From positions 1,674,001-1,738,000 of the forward strand of contig NZ_CP054143.1 in the NCBI RefSeq assembly GCF_013284055.1: a stretch of 64,000 nt of DNA, given 5' to 3'. Below, one piece after another: positions 55,692 through 64,000 of the stretch. The notes below the pieces were generated by a model, which was not told where the DNA came from, made no database searches, and saw only the letters and a list, made by a program, of their open reading frames with translations. Made by a program: the position numbers and the translations under genes. Each line of letters opens with the position of its first letter. The first letter of the stretch is position 1. Source of the stretch: Deefgea piscis. Lineage in GTDB: Bacteria > Pseudomonadota > Gammaproteobacteria > Burkholderiales > Chitinibacteraceae.

Positions 55692-57989
55692 TTAAAACAA
55701 TTGCTCTTTAATTTCATCGATCGGTGCTGCTTCAGTCTCGCTGCCACCACTTAGACCAAGTTGTGGATTGGTAGATTGAAACTCTTGATAAAAATATTCG
55801 GTAATCGGGCCGCGCTCTGTTTCGGTAGTTCGGCTGGTGACACCATCTGGCATGACCCAAGGTGATTCAGGAATATCTTTGAGTGCTTTGCCCATGAAAT
55901 TCACCCAAATAGGCAGCGCGGCACCGCCACCGGTTTCGCGTGCGCCGAGTGATTTAGGTTGATCAAAACCAATCCAAGTAATGGTGACTAAATTAGCTTG
56001 ATAACCTGCAAACCAAGCATCATAAGCATCATTGGTTGTACCGGTTTTGCCCGCTAAATCGCTGCGGCCTAGTACTTTAGCTTTCGTTGCGGTACCCATT
56101 TTAATGACATCACCCATCATGGAATTCATGATGAAAGCGTTGCGCGTATCCAACGTGCGTGGTGCATTTTTTCCGGCAACCTCTGGCTGGGTTTGCGCTA
56201 ATACTTTACCGCGCGCATCTTCGATTCGATCAATAAAAAATGAGCGAACACGGTAGCCGGTATTGGCAAATACCGAGTAGCCTTCTGCCAATTGCAACGG
56301 CGTGACGCTGCCCGCTCCAAGCGCCATGGTCAGATAGGCTGGATGCTGTTTCGGGTCAAAGCCAAAGCGAGTTAGATGTTGCTGGGCATAGTCGGTACCG
56401 ATGGCTTGTAAAATCCGCACTGACACTAAGTTCGTCGATAGGGTTAAAGCTTTACGCACCGAGGTCATGCCTCTAAAACGACCATCGTAGTTCTTCGGTT
56501 CCCAGCGTTGCCCACCAACTTCAATAACCAAGGGTGCATCATTGATCATGGTTGCTGGGGTGACCCCGCGCTCTAAACTTGCCGAATAAACGAACGGTTT
56601 AAAGCTAGAGCCGGGTTGTCGCCATGCTTGAGTGACATGATTAAAATTATTGTGATTAAAATCAAAGCCACCAACCAGCGCTCGAATCGCACCATTTTGT
56701 GGATCCATTGCGACAATTGCACCTTCGACTTCAGGAAGTTGTTTAATTGCCCAGCCTTTTTCAGTTGCGTTCACTCGAATGATAGCGCCAGGCCGGATCC
56801 GGTTTGCGGGAGTATTTTTATCGGATAGGGCGCTACGTGCAAAGCGTAAGCCATCACCTTGAATCGTAATTTGTTCGCCACCTTGCAAGTAAGCACGAAC
56901 TTCTTTGTTATTGCTACTTAATACAATGGCCGGACGTAAGTCATCTGCTTCTTTGATGTTGCTGAGTGCTTCATCGAGCTGCTCGTCAACTTGATTGGCC
57001 AGTAGTGCCGCATCAATAAAGCCTTCTGGACCTCGATAACCATGACGATTATCGTAATCGAGAATGCCGCTACGCAATGCACTATAAGCCTCATTTTGTG
57101 CTTGGCTATTAATTGTTGTAAAGACTTGGAACCCTTGTGTGTAGGTCGCTTCTTGATATTTTTTAAACATCATTTGCCGTACCATTTCAGCGACATACTC
57201 AGCATGAACAGGGAACTGCTGGCTATTACGGCTAAATACTAATTGTTCTGTTTGTGCTGCTTTGTACTGTGCGGCATCAATAAAATTAAGCTCGGCCATT
57301 CTGCGCAGCACATACATTTGACGTAATGTTGCTCGTTTTGGATTGACAATTGGATTGTAGGCTGATGGCGCTTTGGGTAAGCCGGCCAACATAGCAAATT
57401 CAGCAATTGAAAGGTCTTTGAGGTTTTTTCCAAAGTAAGTTTGCGCGGCAGAAGAAAAGCCGTAAGCACGCTGACCTAAATAAATTTGGTTAATGTAAAG
57501 TTCTAAAATCTGATCTTTAGATAAATTGTGTTCAATTTTGAATGCAAGTAAGGCTTCATTGAACTTGCGAGTGTAAGTTTTTTCATTGGATAAATAGAAA
57601 TTTTTGGCAACCTGCATCGTGATCGTACTGGCTCCCGATTGGGAGTGCCCAGAAATTACATTGCCAACAATGGCGCGTAGCACACCGAGATAATCAATGC
57701 CACCATGCTGATAAAAACGCTCATCTTCTGCTGCCAGTAGCGCATTAATCATCATGGGTGGAACTTGATTGATGGGAACAAATGCCCGTCTTTCTTCGCC
57801 AAACTCACCAATTAAAACTTTATCTTCACTGAAAATTCGCAATGGAATTTTAGGTTTGTAGTCAGTTAGCGCATTGAGCGGAGGCAACTTTGGATAGGTC
57901 ACAATTACAGCTAAAGCCGCTAAACTTATGCCGATGATTGTAATTCCAAAGAAAACTATAAATAGGGAAATAATTAATTTTTTTGCCAT
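55692..57989 (-). CDS. mrcA: Penicillin-binding protein 1A (transglycosylase/transpeptidase)
   Basis: This class A PBP polymerises and cross-links peptidoglycan in the periplasm. The 765-residue protein has an N-terminal membrane anchor (about 6-31), a GT51 domain with EDERFYQH (88-95) and a transpeptidase domain with Ser461-Ser-Phe-Lys464, STN (in TLSTNLVS) and KTG (648-650). The region between them contains the OB-like domain of PBP1A. The gene is divergent from pilMNOPQ, the standard position in proteobacteria. Confidence 0.97.
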   Translation of the reverse strand: MAKKLIISLFIVFFGITIIGISLAALAVIVTYPKLPPLNALTDYKPKIPLRIFSEDKVLIGEFGEERRAFVPINQVPPMMINALLAAEDERFYQHGGIDYLGVLRAIVGNVISGHSQSGASTITMQVAKNFYLSNEKTYTRKFNEALLAFKIEHNLSKDQILELYINQIYLGQRAYGFSSAAQTYFGKNLKDLSIAEFAMLAGLPKAPSAYNPIVNPKRATLRQMYVLRRMAELNFIDAAQYKAAQTEQLVFSRNSQQFPVHAEYVAEMVRQMMFKKYQEATYTQGFQVFTTINSQAQNEAYSALRSGILDYDNRHGYRGPEGFIDAALLANQVDEQLDEALSNIKEADDLRPAIVLSSNNKEVRAYLQGGEQITIQGDGLRFARSALSDKNTPANRIRPGAIIRVNATEKGWAIKQLPEVEGAIVAMDPQNGAIRALVGGFDFNHNNFNHVTQAWRQPGSSFKPFVYSASLERGVTPATMINDAPLVIEVGGQRWEPKNYDGRFRGMTSVRKALTLSTNLVSVRILQAIGTDYAQQHLTRFGFDPKQHPAYLTMALGAGSVTPLQLAEGYSVFANTGYRVRSFFIDRIEDARGKVLAQTQPEVAGKNAPRTLDTRNAFIMNSMMGDVIKMGTATKAKVLGRSDLAGKTGTTNDAYDAWFAGYQANLVTITWIGFDQPKSLGARETGGGAALPIWVNFMGKALKDIPESPWVMPDGVTSRTTETERGPITEYFYQEFQSTNPQLGLSGGSETEAAPIDEIKEQLF

Positions 57990-58132
57990 GAGTATGAATC
58001 TATTATTCAGTGAGTGGTAATTTACGGGTTTTGTACTGATGTTGCAAAAAAAGAGATTAAGAGTTAGCTTACTTTACAGGAGTAAGGTGTCACTGATAGG
58101 ATTTTTTACCAATTACAATAGGGAATATTGCG

Positions 58133-59206
58133 TTGAACCTCGATTTTCTTAAACCGAAAGCTCCTCCGCTTATCGGTCTAGACATCAGCTCTTCTGCCGT
58201 AAAGATGGTTGAGCTGAGTCAAGCGGGGCGCAATTTTAGCCTTGAGCGCTATGTTATTGAGCCTTTACCTAAAGATGCGGTGACGGATAATAATATCGTG
58301 AATTCCGAAGCCGTGGCACATGCAATACGAAATGCATGGCGGCGGATGGGAAGTAAGGTTAAAAATGTAGCCGCAGCGTTGCCGGCCTCAGCGGTTATTA
58401 CTAAAAAGATTTTAGTGCAAGCAGGCATGAGCGAGCGCGAGCTTGAGAGCCAAGTAGAAACCGAGGCTAATCAATATATTCCATTTTCTTTAGATGAAGT
58501 TAACCTTGATTTTCAGGTGCTAGGGATTGCCGCAAATAATCCAGATGAAGAAGATGTACTGATTGCTGCGGCGAAAAAAGACAAAGTCGATGAGCGCGTA
58601 GCGGCAATTGAAGAAGCAGGCTTAAAGGCGGTTGTATTGGATGTGGAATCCTACGCCACACAGGCAGCTTTTGAATTGATGCGTCCACAATTGCCCAACG
58701 GTGGAGAAAATCAAATCGTTGCTGTTGTCGATATTGGCTCAACAGCAATGCACATGAATATCTTTAAAGATGGTCAGTCAATTTATAGTCGTGATCAAGG
58801 CTATGCTGGCAATCAACTCACCCAAGAGATTCAAAGAAAATTCAATATGTCAGCCGAAGAGGCTGAGCAAGCCAAGCGTCAAGGTGGTTTGCCTGATAAT
58901 TACGAGCCAGATGTATTGCAGCCATTTATGGATACGATGGCGCTGGAGATTTCTCGCTCGCTGCAGTTTTTCTACACTTCCAGTAATTACAATGCAGTGG
59001 ATCATATCCTCTTGGCTGGAGGGTGTAGCGTGATTCATGGCCTCGATGAAGCGGTTTCAAGTCGTACTCAGGTCGCCAGTACTATGCGGGCAAACCCATT
59101 TTTTAGTATGTCAACTGGCAAGATCAAAGGTAAGCAAATTCAACTGGATGCGCCTTCATTGCTGATTGCATGTGGTTTGGCTATGCGGAGGTTTGACCCA
59201 GTATGA
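58133..59206 (+). CDS. pilM: Type IV pilus assembly ATPase-like protein PilM
   Basis: This 357-residue actin-like protein binds the PilN N-terminus in the cytoplasm and connects the pilus motor to the alignment complex. It starts with LDFLKPKAPPLIGLDISSSA, the first actin-like phosphate loop, and has VVDIGSTAMHMNIF as second and LAGGCSVIHGL as adenosine motif. The start codon is TTG 58133 with AGGG 9 nt upstream; no ATG or GTG fits. The stop overlaps the pilN ATG (ATGA). Confidence 0.94.
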   Translation: MNLDFLKPKAPPLIGLDISSSAVKMVELSQAGRNFSLERYVIEPLPKDAVTDNNIVNSEAVAHAIRNAWRRMGSKVKNVAAALPASAVITKKILVQAGMSERELESQVETEANQYIPFSLDEVNLDFQVLGIAANNPDEEDVLIAAAKKDKVDERVAAIEEAGLKAVVLDVESYATQAAFELMRPQLPNGGENQIVAVVDIGSTAMHMNIFKDGQSIYSRDQGYAGNQLTQEIQRKFNMSAEEAEQAKRQGGLPDNYEPDVLQPFMDTMALEISRSLQFFYTSSNYNAVDHILLAGGCSVIHGLDEAVSSRTQVASTMRANPFFSMSTGKIKGKQIQLDAPSLLIACGLAMRRFDPV

Positions 59207-59793
59207 TTCGGATTAATTTATTGCCACATCGCGAACAAAAGCGTGCGGCACGGCAGCGGCAATATGTGTCAATGTTGATTATGTCTTTTTTGCTGGCAGT
59301 GGGGGTAATACTCGCTGGTTATATGGTGCTTTCAGCAAAAGTAGATATTCAAAATGGACGTAATCACTTTTTGACCGAAGAAAACGCCAAGCTCGATCGA
59401 GAAATAGCAGAAATTGACAAATTAAAAACCGAGAAACAAGCTTTGCTTGATCGGAAAAAAATTGTTGAGCGTTTGCAATCTAATCGAACAGAAACAGTTC
59501 ATTTACTTGATCAGTTAACACGACAAGTGCCTGAGGGTGTCTATTTGAAAGAGGTTAAGCAAACCAATGAGCAATTGGTATTAACCGGCTACGCGCAATC
59601 TAATGCGCGCGTGTCCACATTAATGCGCAATCTAAACGATTCTCCTGTTTTTGAGCAGCCACTGTTGATCGAAGTAAAATCAGCTTCTGTAGGTAATCAA
59701 AGATTATCTGACTTCACATTAAACATAAAATTAACACGAGTTGATGAGCCAGCAGAAAATACAGCTAGCTCAGTGAAGAGAGGCCAGCAATGA
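59203..59793 (+). CDS. pilN: Type IV pilus inner-membrane protein PilN
   Basis: This 196-residue protein starts with MIRINLLPHRE, the short cytoplasmic motif that PilM binds. One membrane segment (about 22-45), a coiled coil and a ferredoxin-like periplasmic domain follow. PilN pairs with PilO. Both ends overlap the neighbours by 4 bp. Confidence 0.95.
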   Translation: MIRINLLPHREQKRAARQRQYVSMLIMSFLLAVGVILAGYMVLSAKVDIQNGRNHFLTEENAKLDREIAEIDKLKTEKQALLDRKKIVERLQSNRTETVHLLDQLTRQVPEGVYLKEVKQTNEQLVLTGYAQSNARVSTLMRNLNDSPVFEQPLLIEVKSASVGNQRLSDFTLNIKLTRVDEPAENTASSVKRGQQ

Positions 59794-60419
59794 CATTGGA
59801 TGATTTAAGAAATTTAGATCCAAAAGATGCAGGGAATTGGCCAATACAGGTTCAGTTAGGCTCATTGATCGTCGTATTAGTTTTAACAATTGCTGCAGGT
59901 TATTTTTATGTTTGGAGCGCTCAGGTCGAAGAACTGGATGCGGGGCAAGCAACAGAAGTTCAATTAAAAACTGAATTTATTGATAAGAAAAAACGAGCCA
60001 TTAATCTCGCTGAATACAAGCAGCAGTTGTTAGAAATTCAACAATCGTTTGGTGCTTTACTCAAGCAATTGCCAAATCGCTCTGAAATGGAAACATTGCT
60101 GACTGAGATAAATCAAGCAGGTGTAGGGCGTGGTTTATTGTTTGAACTATTCAAACCTGGCCTTGAGATAAAAACAGCTGAATTTGTCGAAGCGCCGATC
60201 TCAATTAAAGTCACTGGTAGCTATCATGATCTAGCTGCTTTTGTGAGTGATATTGCGCAGCTTTCACGAATTGTGATTTTAAGTGATATTAAATTAAGCA
60301 CTTCAAAAGATCAGCTGCTGACCATGGAAGCGACAATCAAAACTTATCGCGCATTGGATGAGGCTGAACTACAAGCGATTCGTCAGGCTGAAGCTGAAGC
60401 GCGTAAAAAGAAAAAATAA
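59790..60419 (+). CDS. pilO: Type IV pilus inner-membrane protein PilO
   Basis: This 209-residue protein has a single membrane helix (about 21-44), a coiled coil and a periplasmic ferredoxin-like domain, with LKQLPNRSEMETLLTEINQ as typical stretch. It forms a heterodimer with PilN and contacts PilP. The gap to pilP is 21 bp. Confidence 0.95.
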   Translation: MTLDDLRNLDPKDAGNWPIQVQLGSLIVVLVLTIAAGYFYVWSAQVEELDAGQATEVQLKTEFIDKKKRAINLAEYKQQLLEIQQSFGALLKQLPNRSEMETLLTEINQAGVGRGLLFELFKPGLEIKTAEFVEAPISIKVTGSYHDLAAFVSDIAQLSRIVILSDIKLSTSKDQLLTMEATIKTYRALDEAELQAIRQAEAEARKKKK

Positions 60420-60440
60420 AGGTCTATCGGAGAAAATATT

Positions 60441-60965
60441 GTGAAAAGATGGCTCCTTTATGTATTGTTGCTAACGGGATTAACCGGCTGTTTTGGCGAT
60501 GAACATAGTGATTTAAAAGAATGGATGGTCGAACAATCAAAAGGCTTGCGAGGAAAAATAGAGCCCTTGCCTGAGGCAAAGGTATATATTGCATTTCCTT
60601 ATGAGGCCTTTGAAATCGCTGATCCATTTCGAACTAGTAAAATGGAATTGGCCAAAAAGACCAATGGTAGCGGTTTAGCGCCGAATATGAATCGTGTAAA
60701 AGAGGTTTTAGAAAATTACGACCTTGAAAAACTACGCATGGTTGGGACTTTACAACAAGGTGCCGCAGTACAAGCGCTAATTCGTGCGCCTGATGGTAAT
60801 TTGTATCGAGTTAAGCAAGGTAGTTATATGGGGCAAAATTTTGGCATGGTCGCTAAAGTGTCAGAAACTGAAATTACATTAAAAGAAATTGTTGAAGACA
60901 GTGGTGGCGATTGGGTAGAGCGAACGACTGTCTTGGGCTTGGATGATGCGGAGCAGAAAAAATGA
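60441..60965 (+). CDS. pilP: Type IV pilus lipoprotein PilP
   Basis: This 174-residue lipoprotein has the lipobox LTGC (Cys about residue 14). An unfolded linker is followed by the beta-sandwich that binds the PilQ secretin (LRMVGTLQQGAAVQALIRAPDG, then VKQGSYMGQNFG). The start is GTG 60441 with GGAG 8 nt upstream. It overlaps pilQ by 4 bp. Confidence 0.94.
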   Translation: MKRWLLYVLLLTGLTGCFGDEHSDLKEWMVEQSKGLRGKIEPLPEAKVYIAFPYEAFEIADPFRTSKMELAKKTNGSGLAPNMNRVKEVLENYDLEKLRMVGTLQQGAAVQALIRAPDGNLYRVKQGSYMGQNFGMVAKVSETEITLKEIVEDSGGDWVERTTVLGLDDAEQKK

Positions 60966-63046
60966 AAATGAATAAGAGCCTAGCGCGTTTAAGCTATTTT
61001 GCTTTATGTTTGTTAACGCCATTTGCATTTGCAATCGACGCGGCCAATATCACCAATGTTGAAGTCAGCAACGTCAGTGCAGATAAGCAAATTATTAAAG
61101 TCACCTTTAATAGTGCGCCACCAACACCAACCAGCTTCTCTGTGAATACGCCGCCTCGGATTGCATTTGATTTTGCCAATACCGCAAATCAAACTGGGAA
61201 GAATGTTTATCCCGTGAATGGTGCCGCATTGCGCTCGGTGAATGTTGCCGAAGGTACCGGTCGCACTCGCTTAGTGTTTAATTTACAAAAACAAGCCAGT
61301 TATGAAACCAGCGTTGAAGGCAATTCCTATTTGATTACGGTTGATGCGGCAGCCGCTGCAAATACCGCCGTCAATAGCGCACCTGTTCGGAGTAATACGC
61401 AGTTTTCAGATGCGAAATCCAGCAGCAAAGCAGAAGGAATTCAAGCGATTGATTTTCGACGTGGTTCAGCCGGTGAAGGTAAAGTCATTATTGATTTATC
61501 CAGCCCTAATGTTGGCATTGATATTCGCCAGCAAGGTAAAAATCTAGTGGTTGATTTTTCAAAAGCGGGCTTACCAAAAAATCTAGAGCGCCAGCTTGAC
61601 GTGACTGATTTTGGCACGCCAATTCAGAAAATCGAAACGCATGCGCAGGGCGACTCAGTCAAAATGCTGATTGAGCCTAAGGGCAATTGGGAATACTCGG
61701 CTTATCAAACAGAAAATCGCTTTGTTGTTGAAGTACGTGATGCCAGCGCCAATAAAGATAAAGCGGCAAGTAAAGCGAATTACAAAGGTGAGAAATTATC
61801 TTTGAATTTCCAGAATGTTGAAGTGCGTACGGTATTGCAGGTTATCGCAGAGTTTACGGGGTTAAATATTATTACCAGTGACTCGGTTGGTGGTGCATTA
61901 ACCTTGCGATTAAAAGACGTGCCTTGGGATCAAGCGCTGGATATTATTTTGCAAGCCAAAGGGCTTGATCAACGCAAAACCGGCAATGTGATGTGGATTG
62001 CGCCACGGGATGAATTGGCGGCGAAAGAGAAATCTGAATTAGAAAATCGTAAACAAATTTCTGAATTAGAGCCAACTCGTACTGAATATTTCCAATTGAA
62101 ATATCATAAAGCCGATGCGTTGAAAACGATTTTAAGTGATGAAAAACAGAAAATCCTTTCGCCACGCGGTTCTGCGGTCATTGATCCACGTACCAATCAA
62201 GTGGTGGTGCAAGACATTCCATCTAAGCTTGAGCAAATTCGTGAGTTATTGACCAAAATTGACATCCCAGTGCGCCAAGTGATGATTGAAGCGCGGATTG
62301 TTGAGGCTGAAGACGGCTTTCAACGCCAGCTAGGTGTGAAATTGCATGGTTTATATGCTAAAGGCGATACGGCGTTTGGCGGCAATTTAACCAGCAAAGA
62401 TTACACCAGTCCAGGTGGTTCTACTTTCCCTGGGCCAGCCATTGGTGGCAATGTGCCTTCGGTGAGTTTGCCTGCCGCAGGGATTACCGGTTTTAATCCC
62501 GGCTCAATTGCCATGTTGATTGCCGGTTCTGATGGTATTTTGGGTCTGGAATTGAGCGCATTAGAGCAAGATGGCAAGTTGAAAATCGTTTCGAGCCCGC
62601 GCTTGGTGACTGCTGATCAAGTTGAGGCGGTGATTGAAGATGGTCAAGAAATTCCATATTCGACTTCGTCGCAAAATGGCGCCACCACAGTTGAATTTAA
62701 AAAGGCCACGTTGTCATTAAAAGTTACGCCACAAATTACGCCAGATGGCAGCGTATTTATGGATGTACATGTGAATAAAGACAGCCGAGGAACCGAAACC
62801 ATAAATGGCCCAGCGATTAATACTAAACAAATTAAAACCAAGGTCTTGGTTGAAAGCGGCGGCACCGTGGTGATTGGTGGTATTTTTATCGAAAACTCCA
62901 GCAATACGATTACGCAAGTACCACTCTTGGGTGATATTCCGGTGTTGGGTAATTTGTTTAAGAATCGATCAAACAAGAAAGAGCGCCGAGAGTTGTTAAT
63001 TTTCTTGACGCCTCGGGTATTGGAATCGGATTTAACGCTGCGATAA
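60962..63046 (+). CDS. pilQ: Type IV pilus secretin PilQ
   Basis: This 694-residue outer-membrane secretin lets the pilus pass. Domain order: signal peptide (about 1-24), two AMIN domains that bind peptidoglycan (about 28-130 and 160-265), a secretin/TonB short N-terminal domain (about 285-340), an N1 domain and the secretin core ending in LLIFLTPRVLES. The core contains the conserved VPLLGDIPVLGNLF. The five pil genes form one operon, with overlaps or short gaps throughout. Confidence 0.96.
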   Translation: MKMNKSLARLSYFALCLLTPFAFAIDAANITNVEVSNVSADKQIIKVTFNSAPPTPTSFSVNTPPRIAFDFANTANQTGKNVYPVNGAALRSVNVAEGTGRTRLVFNLQKQASYETSVEGNSYLITVDAAAAANTAVNSAPVRSNTQFSDAKSSSKAEGIQAIDFRRGSAGEGKVIIDLSSPNVGIDIRQQGKNLVVDFSKAGLPKNLERQLDVTDFGTPIQKIETHAQGDSVKMLIEPKGNWEYSAYQTENRFVVEVRDASANKDKAASKANYKGEKLSLNFQNVEVRTVLQVIAEFTGLNIITSDSVGGALTLRLKDVPWDQALDIILQAKGLDQRKTGNVMWIAPRDELAAKEKSELENRKQISELEPTRTEYFQLKYHKADALKTILSDEKQKILSPRGSAVIDPRTNQVVVQDIPSKLEQIRELLTKIDIPVRQVMIEARIVEAEDGFQRQLGVKLHGLYAKGDTAFGGNLTSKDYTSPGGSTFPGPAIGGNVPSVSLPAAGITGFNPGSIAMLIAGSDGILGLELSALEQDGKLKIVSSPRLVTADQVEAVIEDGQEIPYSTSSQNGATTVEFKKATLSLKVTPQITPDGSVFMDVHVNKDSRGTETINGPAINTKQIKTKVLVESGGTVVIGGIFIENSSNTITQVPLLGDIPVLGNLFKNRSNKKERRELLIFLTPRVLESDLTLR

Positions 63047-63098
63047 TCTAGCAACGTAGCGAGGCCATGGCTCGCTAAGGAACTTAGATTCAAGTAAA

Positions 63099-63629
63099 AT
63101 GCCTGGCATGAGAATGCCAGGCAATTTTTATTTAGTCGGCCTAATGGGGGCTGGCAAAACGACCGTGGGGCGTGCCCTTGCGCGTGCAACCCAGAAAACT
63201 TTCTATGATTCGGATCATGAAATCGAAGCGCGGACTGGCGCTCGTATTCCTATGATTTTTGAAATCGAAGGAGAGAGTGGGTTTCGTGAGCGAGAAGCAG
63301 AGACCATCGCCGAGCTTTCCAAATTACAAGGCATTGTATTGGGAACCGGTGGTGGCGCGATCTTAAACCCAATTAACCGGAATCATTTACGGCGTAATGG
63401 CTATGTGATTTATTTGCGCGCTAGCCCTGAAGAGCTGTATTCACGCACTTGCCACGATAAAAATCGGCCTTTATTACAAACGGCAGATCCCTTAGGCAAA
63501 CTCAAAGAACTCTACGAACAACGCGATCCGCTGTATCGCGAAGTGGCCGATCTGGTGATTGATACCAGCCAACAAACTGTGAATACCCTTTTGCAATTAT
63601 TGCTGAAAGAATTGGAGCGTCAGACATGA
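63099..63629 (+). CDS. aroK: Shikimate kinase
   Basis: This phosphorylates shikimate in chorismate synthesis. The protein has about 171-176 residues with Walker [10 protein letters not shown], the shikimate-binding DSDHEIE and FREREAE (Arg), GGGA (TGGGAILN) and the lid region around NRPLL. The start is uncertain: ATG 63099, 63108 and 63114 are in frame and none has a well-placed ribosome-binding site (AAGGA at 63078 is 16 nt from the first). The stop overlaps the aroB ATG (ATGA). pilQ-aroK-aroB is a common order. Confidence 0.94.
   Translation: MPGMRMPGNFYLVGLMGAGKTTVGRALARATQKTFYDSDHEIEARTGARIPMIFEIEGESGFREREAETIAELSKLQGIVLGTGGGAILNPINRNHLRRNGYVIYLRASPEELYSRTCHDKNRPLLQTADPLGKLKELYEQRDPLYREVADLVIDTSQQTVNTLLQLLLKELERQT
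63100..63128 (+). promoter_or_regulatory. Hairpin over the aroK start (possible terminator or translation control)
   Basis: TGCCTGGCAT (63100-63109) pairs perfectly with ATGCCAGGCA (63114-63123) around GAGA, followed by ATTTTTA. Three possible in-frame aroK ATGs (63099, 63108, 63114) lie in or at the edge of the hairpin. It could end pilQ transcripts in part or control aroK translation. Confidence 0.6.
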
Positions 63630-64000
63630 TCCGTAATGTACACGTTGATATTGACCACGCCCCGTACTCGATTTTGATCGGCGAAGGTTTACTTCAGTCC
63701 GTCGAGCCACTGATTGCATTGCTTGCGCAAAAGCGCGTTGCCATTGTCACCAATGAGACCATTGCACCGTTGTACTTGGCGGGTTTAGTGGCTCAATTAG
63801 AAGCTGCTGGCGTTGAATGTCAGTCGATCATTCTGCCTGATGGTGAAAAATATAAAACTTGGGACAGTTTAAATTTAATTTTTGATGCGTTATTAACTGC
63901 ACGTGCCGAGCGCAAAACAACCCTAGTCGCTTTAGGTGGTGGTGTTATTGGTGATATGACCGGCTTTGCGGCTGCGGTCTATCAGCGCGGCGTGCCGTTT
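63626..64000 (+). CDS. aroB: 3-dehydroquinate synthase, 5' part
   Basis: The frame starts with the ATG overlapping the aroK stop and stays open to the right edge of the window (125 codons). The N-terminal part has [20 protein letters not shown], the NAD-binding Gly-rich motif of AroB, and [12 protein letters not shown] before it. The enzyme forms 3-dehydroquinate from DAHP, the second step of the shikimate pathway. The gene is cut by the window edge. Confidence 0.95.
   Translation, partial: MIRNVHVDIDHAPYSILIGEGLLQSVEPLIALLAQKRVAIVTNETIAPLYLAGLVAQLEAAGVECQSIILPDGEKYKTWDSLNLIFDALLTARAERKTTLVALGGGVIGDMTGFAAAVYQRGVPF

Overview
The window looks like chromosome of a betaproteobacterium of the order Neisseriales, most likely family Chitinibacteraceae (Deefgea/Chitinibacter-like). 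Three things point there: the 16S rRNA sequence as read by eye, a multidomain GH18 chitinase, and the gene neighbourhoods ispB/rplU-rpmA-obgE and mrcA/pilMNOPQ-aroK-aroB. The genus is an inference. I see no prophage, insertion sequence, plasmid gene or CRISPR array.

Layout. 1-205: 3' end of ubiB. 295-900: a secreted SYLF-domain protein. 1088-15214: a complete Lap-type biofilm adhesion system. It comprises a TolC-like outer-membrane channel, LapB/LapC-like type I exporter, an 1804-residue adhesin with 11 tandem 103-residue repeats and a TAAG retention/cleavage site, a LuxR-type regulator, LapG protease and LapD c-di-GMP receptor. 15341-17826: yhcH-lemA-TPM-TPM operon. 18442-21246: valS. 21602-24322: chitinase. 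24429-25587: HPP membrane protein and a divergent TetR regulator. 25851-28806: pepA, holC and an unknown gene. 28918-32133: lptF-lptG and galE. 32259-34357: a pair of pseudopilin-like genes. 34354-37024: modA-TOBE-modB-modC. 37160-40488: ispB divergent from rplU-rpmA-obgE. 40727-46113: a four-gene SMC/kleisin/KITE-like operon with a GNAT acetyltransferase embedded in it. 46132-47295: rlmL-like methyltransferase. 47449-53092: a full rRNA operon (promoter, boxA, 16S, tRNA-Ile, tRNA-Ala, 23S, 5S, terminator). 53247-55444: nnrD, a YcgR/PilZ protein and a nucleotidyltransferase-like gene. 55692-57989: mrcA. 58133-64000: pilMNOPQ, aroK and the 5' part of aroB, which runs off the window.

How the parts work together. 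In the Lap module low c-di-GMP should free LapG from LapD, and LapG then cuts the adhesin at its TAAG site; high c-di-GMP keeps the adhesin on the surface. The exporter and channel are encoded upstream and the adhesin lies convergent to them. The luxR-like gene is in the same transcription unit as lapG-lapD, so it is a candidate regulator of the module. A similar dyad lies upstream of luxR and upstream of the chitinase, which hints at joint control of attachment and chitin use.

The most unusual region is the SMC-type operon at 40727-46113. Gene order kleisin, KITE, SMC resembles JetABC/MksFEB, but no JetD/MksG nuclease follows and a GNAT acetyltransferase overlaps both the KITE and SMC genes. 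Several nested hairpins between genes, some of which cover ribosome-binding sites or starts, are the other feature that ordinary annotation does not explain.
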